DNA of 64,000 bases from Puccinellia tenuiflora (lineage: Eukaryota > Streptophyta > Magnoliopsida > Poales > Poaceae): positions 2,817,547 to 2,881,546 of the forward strand of contig QRDG01000527.1 of assembly GCA_012064385.1 (NCBI GenBank). Reading direction: 5' to 3'. The notes below the pieces were generated by a model. It did not search any database. It saw nothing but the letters and a program-made list of their open reading frames with translations, and had not been told where the DNA came from. Positions 54,823 to 64,000 of the stretch are shown piece after piece. Numbering within the stretch: the first letter of the stretch is position 1; each line of letters starts with the position of its first letter. Made by a program: the position numbers and the translations under genes.

Positions 54823-55596
54823 GTATCAGAGAAGATTCTGAACCAGATAGAACAAACAGCTGGATATTGTACCATCAGGTGGTCGATCGTTTCTGCGTGC
54901 TGATCGCAGAACAGATACAAATAAATGGATGCTAACGTATGACATTAGAATTAGGGATGAAATCAAAATTCTGCACGATTGCATCATTGCAAGTACGCAC
55001 CCTGCAGCTGCTGCATACAATTACATGAGCAATGTCGCACTCATGGCTCATTGATCGTTGTGCCAGCAGCAGATAATCCGCTGTAGGTGCTTTTGTTGAG
55101 CAAATAGTTTTTGTTGAGTTGGTTAGGCACTTGGTGCATGTTTCCTGAGTGTTATAAGGTTGGGAGAATATGCTGTCCCATACTTTGTACGCTAAACTCA
55201 TTGTGAACGAAATCGGGAGCTTAAGAATTCCTTCATTTCTACAAAAACGAACAGATAAGCTTACAATTATGAACAGGACTCGAAGGTATCCCCAGTTATC
55301 GACACCTGCTCAACTGTTAGTACAACTCGTTGTCATGAATAAATCTCCTGATAACGTGCAGGGTTGGACACCCCAATCCTCCAAGCTTTTCCCTCTCAAC
55401 TTCTCATCTTTGATTTTGCCTGTTTATCTACATCTATAGGAACACGAGGTTCCAGTGCTAAGCAAGTAAGCATCGAACAGATGTTAAACATTTTCACACG
55501 CACTGTAAAGGAGGTGCTGGAGCACACGATTGTCCGGTGGGATTAGGCTTCCGACGCGCAATTTACAAAAATCTGCTGATCAAATGGTGGTTAATT
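54823..55596 (-). other. region downstream of the anchored-protein gene
   Basis: About 770 bp without a credible reading frame. The part next to 55597 is probably the 3' UTR of the minus-strand gene. No transposon signature seen. Confidence 0.4.
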
Positions 55597-56196
55597 TCAG
55601 AGCAGGAGGTTGCCGAGGGCGAGGCCGACGCACACCGCGAGGGCGACCCACCACGCGGCGGCCACCCCGTGCCCCGTGCCGTAATCGTCCTCTCCGGGAT
55701 CCGCGCCGGCGGGTCCTGGTCCTCCTGCTCTGAGCACGGAGTTCTCGGCCTCGAGCATCATCACCCACCGGCGATGGGCCGAGAGCGCCACCGAGTCGCG
55801 CACGAGCAGCGCCGCGAGACCCCCGTTGCTGGCGCCCGCGGCGGCCAGCTTCTCCTCCGCCTCCCGCGCCCGCGACTGCGACAGCCGCAGCGCCCGCAGC
55901 AGGCCGTCGTTACCACCGCCGCCGCCGTCGCCCTTCTGGTCCTTCGTCCCCGCCGCGCTCTCCAACCTTTTCGTCGCACCAAAAAGAGAAGAAGCCACCA
56001 CGTGTGAGCAATGCGCACTTCCGCGAGATCGCTACGGCGGACGCGTGTCTTACCTCTGCAGGGTGGGGAACGGGCCGAAGAGCTTGGCCGGAGGGGGCAG
56101 GTCGCAGTTCTGGAGCAGATCGGCGGACAAGGGCCGTCCTCGCCGCCTCTGGTGGTGCTCGGCGGCGGCGGCGCCCGGCGCGGCCATCAGCAGCAT
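55597..56196 (-). CDS. plant-specific coiled-coil protein with C-terminal membrane anchor (170 aa)
   Basis: Two exons: 56196-56054 and 55966-55597, joined over an 87-bp intron with GT..AG ends (CAGAG/GTAAGA and ACGAAAAG/GTTGGA). The product starts MLLMAAPGAAAAEHH. A conserved-looking motif follows (SADLLQNCDLPPPAKLFGPF, residues 24-43), then a Gly-rich linker. Next is a charged helical segment (LLRALRLSQSRAREAEEKLA) and a second one with HRRWVMMLEAENSVL. The last 21 residues (AAAWWVALAVCVGLALGNLL plus L) form a single membrane span with no tail after it, as in tail-anchored proteins. Similar plant proteins exist, as I recall, but have no established function. The second Met (56187) is an alternative start. 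The frame is intact and GC-rich, like many grass first exons. Confidence 0.75.
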
Positions 56197-56580
56197 CCCC
56201 CCAACTGAAGCGCGGTGGTGCGGTTGCGTTTGGTGGGGTTGGTGCGGACTGCAGAGGAGGAGGGAGGGGATCGGTCGGTTGCTTGAAGCCTTGAAGAATC
56301 GGAGAGGCTTCCGCACGGAAGAAACCGCGGGGTAGGAGAGTTTCGCGTGAGGCAGCAGCGTGGTGGTGGTGGGGTTATCCGGCTTGGCGCGGACGGAAGA
56401 ACCGGCAAGGTCGCGACGACGAGGAGTGATAAGTGAGCGAACGTCACGTTGCATCCGTAGCCTGACGAGCTTTCGGCCCACACCATTCAGGGGCAAAAGA
56501 CAACGCAGGCGTCGGTTCCCGGTTCCCGATGGTCTCTGCATCTTTGCTTCCCCGCCGAGCAAAGCATCGTGCTTTACAGT
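56197..56580 (-). promoter_or_regulatory. 5' UTR and promoter region of the anchored-protein gene
   Basis: GC-rich sequence upstream of the start codon with no clear TATA box. The frame stays open for some distance upstream but without family-like text. Confidence 0.4.
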
Positions 56581-56604
56581 TTTTTTTTTTTTTTTTTTTT
56601 TTTT
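56580..56604 (+). repeat. T homopolymer (about 24 bases)
   Basis: An uninterrupted T run (poly-A on the minus strand). It may be a microsatellite or the tail of an old retroposed sequence. Confidence 0.8.
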
Positions 56605-56898
56605 GCCAAATGTGGCCAATGGCTTTGGCTTATCCTTCGGCTCGGCAAAACTATTTGTAAATCTGACCTCTCGGATCAACGTCGAGGTTGTACATGTTAG
56701 AGCTACCTGAAACCATTGCCGAACATATGTCGGCGCGGTACTTTCGGAGTGTCTGCATAGCAAAAATGACTTTGCAGGCACGACCAACTTTGGCGTCATC
56801 CATGTTGTCGCGGAGTCAGGGTGCTAGAGTTGCAAATAGTATCGCTACAGGGACAGAGTAACGCATTATTTGATAAAACAAACAGTTTTGTTATTGTT
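56605..56898. other. intergenic, nothing recognised
   Basis: No reading frame or repeat ends recognised. Confidence 0.3.
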
Positions 56899-57109
56899 CA
56901 CTCGAGTGAGAATTAAGTTAGACCTGACTCAACTCTAATTCCGCTAGATTTGTGTCGTGATTCATGCGGTATGTAATTTATGTAACTGAATTTTTGTTCA
57001 GTTGCACATAGTTGTAACTGAGATTTCTCAGTTGCACATAGATTACATATGAGTTACACATATAACTGGATAATATCATATGAGGGAGAACTTAATTCTC
57101 ACTCGATTG
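56899..57109. mobile_element. MITE-like foldback element (211 bp)
   Basis: CACTCGAGTGAGAATTAAGTT at 56899 has its inverted partner at 57089-57109 with one mismatch in 21 bases. The interior is AT-rich and has further self-complementary text built on AACTGAG/CTCAGTT and GTTGCACATAG repeats. No target duplication is clear. The superfamily is open; Mutator-like is possible. Confidence 0.55.
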
Positions 57110-58693
57110 AGCCTAAATTGCTCCCATGAAAAAATATTGCTTTGCAAAAGCCTTGACATGGTATTTTCCAACATAAAATATCTGGCAAGTGCGCGACGCA
57201 CGGATGAGTACGGATATCACGCTCGCATGTTGCTATTGACACCCGTTCAAATAAAAAAGTTGCGATTGACAGATGACAAGTGATCTCGCGATGCAGGAAT
57301 CTTCGCAGGGACGGTTGGTTAATCAAACGATTAGCCAAAGACTTTGTTCGAAACGTATCCATTCCGTGCACGTTTCTGCACGCAGCACGCGTTTAGCCTA
57401 CCCTTTTCCTCTGTCATGCGTTCTGTCGCTCAACGTTGGACGCCACTAGCGGATGCGTGCGTGTCTAACGACGGATATATGCTTTGAGCAGAGAAAGGGT
57501 TCCGGTCAAAACAAAAAGGAAAGGTGAACATAGGTTCATCTATCCTTAGATTGCATGTCGTCGGGTTAACCAGAATATCTACATCACAATTATGATCGAC
57601 ACAGTTGCCAGATTCTAAACATAATTAAATCTGATTTGTCAACTCAAACAGACAGATGTGGATGGAAGACCACACAGTTTCATTTCATTCTTAAAGAAAG
57701 AACCCGATAACAATGACCTTTCTCAAACGTGAAACAAGAATAATAATAGTAACAACATTCAGTATGTTCAGAGAAGTTTTATCTAGAGGCTCAGAGCTCA
57801 ACAGGCAGGTTCAAGTCGCACCAACCTTATAATCGGTCTGGTTATGCAATTTGGAAGTGCCGATGTCGCACGAACTTAGCGGGTGGTACGAGCTCATTTT
57901 TATCCATCAAAGAACCCGTCAAGAAGTGCTAAATGTCAAAACATATTTCATTACAGAAGGACAATAAAATATAGTCAAATCCGTCAGCAGGTTGCGCTCA
58001 AATTCATTAACATTTAGATTCTACAATCAACTAACTCAGATGTCGACAGCTCACAGACTTTCTGTATCTCCTAGCATCAAGCTAACCTCCAATAGTCATC
58101 CAGATCAAGTGGATAACTTACAAAACCGAGCATTTGAATATTCAAGAGTAGCTGAACGAGTGAGAAATCAACCAGGAGCTTGGAAACTCTGTGAAAGAAG
58201 ACAATATGAGCAGGAGACATAAACAATCATAATTAAGATAATGCTGCCATAACAACTTGCAGGATGTTTTAAAAGTCCATTGGGTCATATAACAAAACTA
58301 TAAAAACTACTTCTGTATGAATACCTAGTACCTTTAATAGTCAAAATGATGCAAGCATTTGCTAAGGTGCAAAACTCAACAAGTCAGAAGGAACACCATA
58401 GCAAAAATATGAAATGAAGGCAGTTTTCTGAAAATGTGTTTGGCAACAGCAGTACCATACACTATAGTGTTTTAAATTAAAAATGAACAGACATGTTATA
58501 GCACTGGAAAATATAAGAAAGGGTGTCATTTAATTTCACACGGGATATATTTATAGTTTCCTCCTTTGGTAACCAAATGTCTACAAAAAAACTGATCAAA
58601 GGATTGAGATAGAGTTCTTACTGTAAAAGAGCTTTATAGTCCTTGAGATGAACTCATTAAACTCCTTTCCTTGGCTCTCAGAACAATCCATTC
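57110..58693. other. intergenic and probable 3' UTR of the RRM gene
   Basis: About 1.6 kb between the two genes. The part nearest 58694 is probably the 3' UTR of the minus-strand RRM gene. No other gene, tRNA or element ends were recognised; short ORFs here have no family-like content. Confidence 0.4.
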
Positions 58694-61600
58694 TCAGCTA
58701 TCACTCTCCTCAGATGATTCTGCCTCCAAGTTCTCTTCCTCGGAAGCAGAAGATTTGTTCTTTCTGGCAGTGTCATCTTTGAGCACCACGTTAATGGCTC
58801 GTCCCATCAATTCCTACAATAAGATTAATAGGTCAGATATTACACCATAAACGGATGGCCCTGTGGCCTAGTGGTGTGTAATGCCCGGGGTTTTTCCCCA
58901 AATTAGATTTTTGCTTGTTTTTGTTTTTGCATCATCATGACATCAGCATCATCGCATCGCATGTTTTTGGCAACAAAAATTATTTTTATTAAACCCTATT
59001 TTATTTTTCTAAAATTGTCGAAAAATAATTTTAACCGAGACGTTCGTCTCTATTTTCAAAAATTAATTGCCAAATTAATTTGCCAGAAAAAAATAAATGT
59101 TTTGAGAGAGAGAGCAGCCCAGCTAGCCAGGCCCAAAAGCCCAGCTAAGCAAACCCTAGAGCAAACCCTAGCCAGCCCCCTGGTCTTTTTCCTTTCCCAC
59201 CCCCTGTGTTTTGCAGCCACCCTCCTCTTTTTCTTTCTTTTCCTGTCCGGGCCCTTCCACCTTGCTTTCTGGTCCTTTTCTTTTTGCAATCGGGTCCCTA
59301 CTCCTTTTCTTCCTCTCTTTCTCTCTCTTCCTATCTCTTTTTCTTTTTCTTCTTCCTCACCCCGATCCCCTCTCCCGCACCCGCATCCCGCACGCAGCAC
59401 GCCACCATCTCGAGCTCGCTCCGCCCCCGAGCTCCCTATCGCCGCCGGTCTCCTTCTCTCCGGGCCTCTCTTGCTCGACCGCCGCCGGCCAACCGTGCCC
59501 CGTCGCTCTCCTCATCCCCGCATCTCCTTCCCCCGTCGTTTTCCTCTTCCACGCGAGTCCGGCCGGCTGCCGCTTCACCTCACCCTCGCCCTGCTCCTCC
59601 TCTCACCCCGCGGGAGCTCCTCCCCGTCGATCCCCGTGCTCCTCTCTCCTCCTCCCGCCGCTTGCGCCGGCGTCCCCAGCTCCGCCGCACCTACGCCTTC
59701 TGCTTCCCCGGCGGGCCCCTCGTCTCCGCTGGCCGTGCCTCCTCCGTGCTCTTCCCCGACGACCCCGACCCGAGCTCGGCCACCACCGGCCGGCCGTTCT
59801 CGCGTCGCTTCGGCCTGGGCCGCGTCCTTGACTCCTCTGTGCCGGCCCCTATTGTGGTGGTCGTCTCCTTCTGCGCCGTTGATGATGCATCTGTCCAGCC
59901 CCGCTGCACGTCCCCGTTGAGCTCCCCGACGATCTGTCCGTGCTGTCGCGTCCCCGACGTCTCTGTGTCCTCGTGGTTGTTCTCCGTGTGGTCGTGCTCC
60001 CCATCCCCGTTGTGTCTCAGTGATGTGTGCTGCTTCCCGTCCCCAACGGCGTTCCCGAATTTGTTCCCCGACGTGGCAGATTCCGTGTTCCCCGATGTTC
60101 CCGTTTCTGGTTCCCCGACGCGTCCCCGATGAAGTTCCCCGGTGGACGTTCCCGTCGTGAAGTTTCCCCGACGCGTTCCCGTGTTCCCGTTCCCGATCCC
60201 GGTTTCCCGTCGTGAAGCTCTGTGAAGGCCGATCCCCGACGTTCCGTGAACGACTACCACGACGACCATGGATATGACAAGTGTGACACGACGACGCAAC
60301 GACAAGATCTCCTCCGACACCGAAACCCGCCAAGTTCTCCGATGCCGTGAACCCCGAAGCCCGAGTACTCCGACCACCGTGGACCCCGACGACCCCGAAG
60401 CCCGGAACGCCAAGGTCCGCCACGACGACGACCCGAGTACGACTACCTCTCCGACGACGACTACCTCGACTACTTCAACCGGAACGACTACTTCCTCGAC
60501 GTCGACTACTTCGACTACTTCGACTACTTCGACTACAGCCCGAAGACGACGGTTCCGAATCTGGAGATCCTCTTTCCGATGTGTGACCCCAACCCTAACC
60601 CTTATATGCCATATATATATGCGATATCTTATAAAATCATGCATCATTAATTAACATCGCACCTTTATCCATTTAGTGGAATTAAATCAATTTAATTATG
60701 GGATTTGTCCGGTGCATTTATATTTTGCATCGATTCCATTTAAAATGCTTTGCCATGTGTTAGGAAATAAAATTGGACAACCTTTAATTTGTCATGCATC
60801 ATGTCATCAACATGCCGCTTCTTTTGCCATAGAAGTAAAATGCATCTTTTGCCTTCCAGTGTTTGTTGCTTCTTCGGGATTAGGACGATGAGTTGATGTG
60901 AGCAACGACAAGTTCTGCTACCTCTGCCGGATTGCAGGCAAGTGATACTCCCTTGCTATCTTTGCTTGTTTTCTGTCTCTCACTCGTCCTATCTTTTGTT
61001 CCTTGCTAGCCTTATGTCACGATGCTTGTGTCCGATCCTATATGCATGTTTACCTTGCAGCCATGATATAGCCACACCTCCACATCCTATTAACATGTTG
61101 TTTGTTTACCTTGTTGGCCTTGCGAGTCGTAGTGCATGCTTAGGTGCTTTGCTTCAGTCCTGTTATCTCTTTGTCTAGTCTTGTTGATAACATGATAGCT
61201 AGACTCAACTAAAATGGTAATCTTTATTTTCTGTTGCGATGGGAATAACTTAATAAAGATAAGGCACCGGCAGAAGGCCAATCGTGGTGATTTGTTCTGC
61301 TAGTGTCGCCTAGGACCCGAGTTCTTTTCCGCTGATCCAAGACTGAGCGCACTAACCACATGTGGGAGTTCTATGGGCCTCCCCGCAATCTATTACCGGA
61401 TCCTCAAACTTGTCCAGGATGCCACAAGTAGTTCAGGTGTTTCTACGGTTACAAGCGCGGATGATATGGTAAGATGGTTACGTGGTTACTTACGGTAGGG
61501 CTTGCGGCATGGGCGTTTACCGCATGTGGAAGGAGGGGCAATCGTATGAGTGTTACCCTCCCGAAGCCGTGCGCGCAACGGTTAGGCCCACCTCGAAGCT

Positions 61601-63357
61601 TCGGCCGGACTCTCAAGGTGGATCAGTCCTAGCTAGGTGGCTCCCTGGACTTGTTTGTATTGAAGGGAAGTATTGCGTCGAAACCTCCACCGGTACACCT
61701 CTAAGCGAGAGTTTCGATGCGTGTGGGTTCATTGGTGCATCCCTGCAGGGTGAAATCTTTTCGAAAAGCCGTGTCCACGATTATGGACGACTTGGTGAAA
61801 TGCGCTGGCTAAAAAGATCATAGACAACTTGCACCTTATGATGATAATAACTTGACTAGTAAGATAGATGACATGAATAATAATCTGATTTAAAACTTGA
61901 ACAACCGTGTGCGTGCCTTTGGGTTGCTCCTCGTGGGTTGATCGAGGAGTAACAATCGGCTGGGTTATGTTTGGTGAGTAGTATAGTTGGTCCCTTATGC
62001 GCTCTCTTACCTTGTCTCTGATAGACGAAAGTTGTAGTGTGTCTCTATAAGTTGTTAGTGCTGCTTGCTGCCTCAATCGCTAACCCTCTTCCCCGGAATT
62101 CAAGTTTTGATATCTTGTGAGTATTACTTGCCAGTACTGTTTATAGTACTGACCCCTTCGGGTCTGCTATTCCACATGCAGCCAACAGGTTTGAAGTCTG
62201 ACGACGTTAGCTTGGGAATCCCTCCGGCTTGGCCTGGGCAGGGATATGGAGCCTTTGCTTATCTTCAGGACTCTTAGTCCAATTTGGTTCTTGTCCGTAG
62301 TCGGACGCTACCCGCTTCCGTTGTTATTTTGGATCTTTGTATTGTATCTTGGTTCTTGACTCTGTGAGTCGTTGTTGTATATATGTTCTTTTGTGGGTTC
62401 CATCGAGAACTGTTGTAAGGTTATCACAATTCCACCCGCATAACGTGTGTGTTGCGACGTGCACGTTATGTCTGGTGGGCGTCCTTTAGGATCGTTATTA
62501 TGCGGATTTGGCGGAAATCGCTAAGTCTGCATAGTACCGATCTTGGGGCGTTACATGGTGGTAGAGAGGTTGTTCGTTTACAACCACGCAAGTGTAGTTC
62601 TCAAGATTGACCGGGTATACCATGTTTATTTGGAGTACATACGAACATGAGCTTTCAGCAGGGCAATGTGTGGCCACATTAAGTGTAGAGATAGGGCCTC
62701 CAATACTGTGCATGCGTGCGCGTGTGTGTTGTTTGAGCATTTGCCTTGCACTAGCATGTTTTCATGTGCTCCAATTTGAACATCAAACTCGTAACGTCCT
62801 TATAATGTTGAAGATACAACATTTTAGAATATTTACCTGGCCATTGAAGGTAGAAATAGCAGCCTCTGCCTCCTCTTTCGACGAAAACGAAACAAATGCA
62901 TAACCAGCAGACCGCCTTGGTGTGGTGGTTTGAAAGATAACTTCAACTGATTGGACACCTGGGGTTGAGGCAAATAACTCCCGAAGATGACGGGTTCTCA
63001 CTCTCCACGTTAAATTTCCCACGAACACAACATATTTTTCCACGGGAGCTGATGGCACAATAGGTTGCTTCTTTTTAGGTTTTGCAAAGTCCACCTTGAT
63101 TGTTCTGTCATTCAAGGTCTATAAAAACAAATAGGTAGATCAGTAGATAAACAAAGATCAATAGTTAGGTATTCCAGGAAAAGGACAATCATGATGATTT
63201 ACGCAGGTTATGTCTGAAAAGAATAAAGACATTCTTTCGGTACCAAACTTGCACTTACAGACATATTGAGATTGTTGAGTGCTGAAAGAGCCTCCTCTTC
63301 TGAACCCATGGTTACAAATGCCAATCCTCTGTTCTTTTTGGAACTGTACATCGAAAG
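58694..63357 (-). CDS. chloroplast-ribonucleoprotein-like protein with two RRMs, 3' part
   Basis: Three exons are visible: 63357-63259, 63118-62837 and 58813-58694, all phase 0 with GT..AG introns, coding 166 residues to a TGA. The first exon gives the end of RRM1, with its RNP1 motif (RGLAFVTM). The second finishes RRM1, then a basic linker (FAKPKKKQPI), then RRM2 with RNP2 (VVFVGNL) and RNP1 (SAGYAFVSF). The third ends RRM2 (ELMGRAINVVLKD) and has a Ser/Glu-rich acidic tail. The layout and the LRELF and ELMGR signatures resemble the Arabidopsis 33-kDa chloroplast ribonucleoprotein-like protein At2g35410 (from memory). Such proteins bind plastid RNAs for stability, splicing or editing. The first exon(s), including any transit peptide, lie beyond 64000. 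The last intron is about 4.0 kb because of a solo LTR. Confidence 0.85.
58877..62555 (+). mobile_element. solo LTR (3679 bp) in the last intron of the RRM gene
   Basis: Ends TGTAATGCCC and GGGCGTTACA, flanked by TGGTG (58872-58876 and 62556-62560). No PBS, PPT or coding domain, and no second copy in the window. The layout is an AT-rich start, a GC- and pyrimidine-rich leader (59150-60590), an AT-rich stretch and a conserved tail. It lies antisense to the gene. A block at about 61730-61800 matches the inverse of 42870-42940 in element C, so the two LTR families are related. Long ORFs in the leader are compositional. Confidence 0.85.
59940..60545 (+). repeat. low-complexity repeats in the LTR leader
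   Basis: Two kinds: irregular repeats of TTCCCCGACG and GTTCCCGT (about 59990-60240), and a 9-base tandem series GACTACTTC/GACTACCTC (about 60435-60540). Both give artificial long ORFs on both strands. Confidence 0.7.
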
Positions 63358-64000
63358 CTACAAAATCACCCAACAAAAGCAATCATTAACGAAGTTGTCT
63401 GTTGCACATTCTTTCATAAATTACTAATCAATAAATAAATCCCTTTTGAAATGCATTTTATTTCAAACTCCTCTACATTCCTAGAAACGAAACATGGAAT
63501 AAGAAGTATGTATACCAATTCGCGTCAAATATATCCGACGCTATCTAAATGCTAGACACATCCTCATAATTTGGTCAAGGGAGGAATACCGAAAATGGAT
63601 GCCATGCAGGATGCAATGTTTTTCCTATGGAACGGGTATAGCATTAGAGATACAGCTTGAATCAGCGTTGGAAGAACACTGTCATATCCAGAATAGGTCA
63701 TACACGACACAAAATTCATGTAGACCAAATCAAGCTTACTTTAAGATTCAATGCCTTGGACTGGTTATCACAATTGTTAAGATTCAATATCTTTCCTCTT
63801 TAGATACGGTTTCAGAATAATGGGGCTGGTTATGTGAAATGCTAGTCTCCTATATTCTTGTGCTGGGCTCAGTAACTTTACACTACTTCACTGTGTTTTT
63901 GTTCAGTTCATTCTTCCCAAGCAGGCTGGTAATGGCAAATATAGCTGAGCCATACCGACAACGTCTTCATAACTATAGATTATTGCTACTTTGAAATGGA
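63358..64000 (-). other. upstream intron of the RRM gene
   Basis: No exon with RRM-like text was found on the minus strand, so the remaining 5' exons must lie beyond the window. No transposon ends seen. Confidence 0.45.

Larger units (their letters stand above)
58849..62640 (+). repeat. possible SINE, split by the solo LTR
   Basis: With the LTR and one TGGTG removed, the flanks read GGATGGCCCTGTGGCCTAGT then GGTGGTAGAGAGGTTGTTCG. TGGCCTAGTGGT is close to a Pol III A box. The B box is poor and no A-tail or flanking repeat was found, so this is tentative. Confidence 0.25.

Noticed and set aside
56050..56799. 249-codon minus-strand ORF upstream of and including exon 1
   Set aside because: Only its last 48 codons are taken as coding. 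The upstream part is promoter and UTR with a lysine run from the T homopolymer.
57080..57283. Short ORF after the foldback element
   Set aside because: 67 codons without domain text, partly inside the MITE-like repeat.
58937..59920. 327-codon plus-strand ORF in the intronic solo LTR
   Set aside because: It is Pro/Ser/Leu/Arg-rich from GC- and pyrimidine-rich leader sequence, lies wholly within an LTR, and has equally long ORFs in other frames.
59575..60647. Two overlapping minus-strand ORFs of 282 and 318 codons
   Set aside because: They are produced by short tandem repeats in the LTR leader. Gly/Glu/Arg-rich text without domains.
61482..61823. 113-codon ORF near the end of the intronic solo LTR
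   Set aside because: Within the conserved LTR tail, not matching any domain, and inverted relative to similar non-coding text in element C.

Overview
This is nuclear DNA of a grass. The retroelement families look like those of Pooideae, probably Triticeae (wheat, barley and relatives) or a close tribe such as the oats. That placement rests on recognised LTR styles, not on a search. About 54.5 kb on the left is a nest of LTR retrotransposons. The last 9.5 kb is a small gene island with two host genes, both on the minus strand.

Layout, left to right. (1) 1-2253: the 5' end of a minus-strand Ty3/gypsy element X (gag, PBS, LTR). (2) From 2380, a string of related elements with TGATACG-type LTRs on the plus strand: LTR1 (2380-2704 continuing at 15680), LTR2 (18315-19907), LTR3 (30767-31538), LTR4 (35232-36741) and LTR5 (40221-40616). 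They are separated by pol-less internal regions. (3) LTR1 is split by a chromodomain-type gypsy element G (2705-15674, TSD GGGTG), which is itself split by a solo LTR (5822-8455, TSD GCGAG) and by a piece of an X LTR (9064-9993). (4) The LTR2-LTR3 internal region is split by a complete minus-strand, pol-less element D (22217-30259, TSD CCCTC). (5) 31567-35231 holds a degraded Copia gag, and 40617-42044 holds a Copia 5' end. Both are minus strand and may be one element split by LTR4-LTR5. (6) 42045-54490 is a minus-strand element C with LTRs of about 3.9 kb and almost no coding capacity (TSD TACGG). A foreign solo LTR (45009-46791, TSD CCCGC) sits inside one of its LTRs.

The gene island has a two-exon gene for a 170-residue plant-specific protein with a C-terminal membrane anchor (55597-56196). 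It also has the 3' part of a gene for a two-RRM, chloroplast-ribonucleoprotein-like protein (58694-63357, 5' end beyond the window). The last intron of the RRM gene is about 4 kb long because it carries a 3.7 kb solo LTR (58877-62555, TSD TGGTG).

No autonomous element in the window is intact. Every pol, gag or gag-pol reading frame seen has stops, frameshifts or insertions. The most interesting observations are these: the two LTRs of element C, which should have been identical at insertion, differ by a four-breakpoint reshuffle with one inverted block; the pol-less TGATACG elements share twin hairpins that repeat the core of their own polypurine tract, a doubled primer-binding site and an unusual acidic second ORF.
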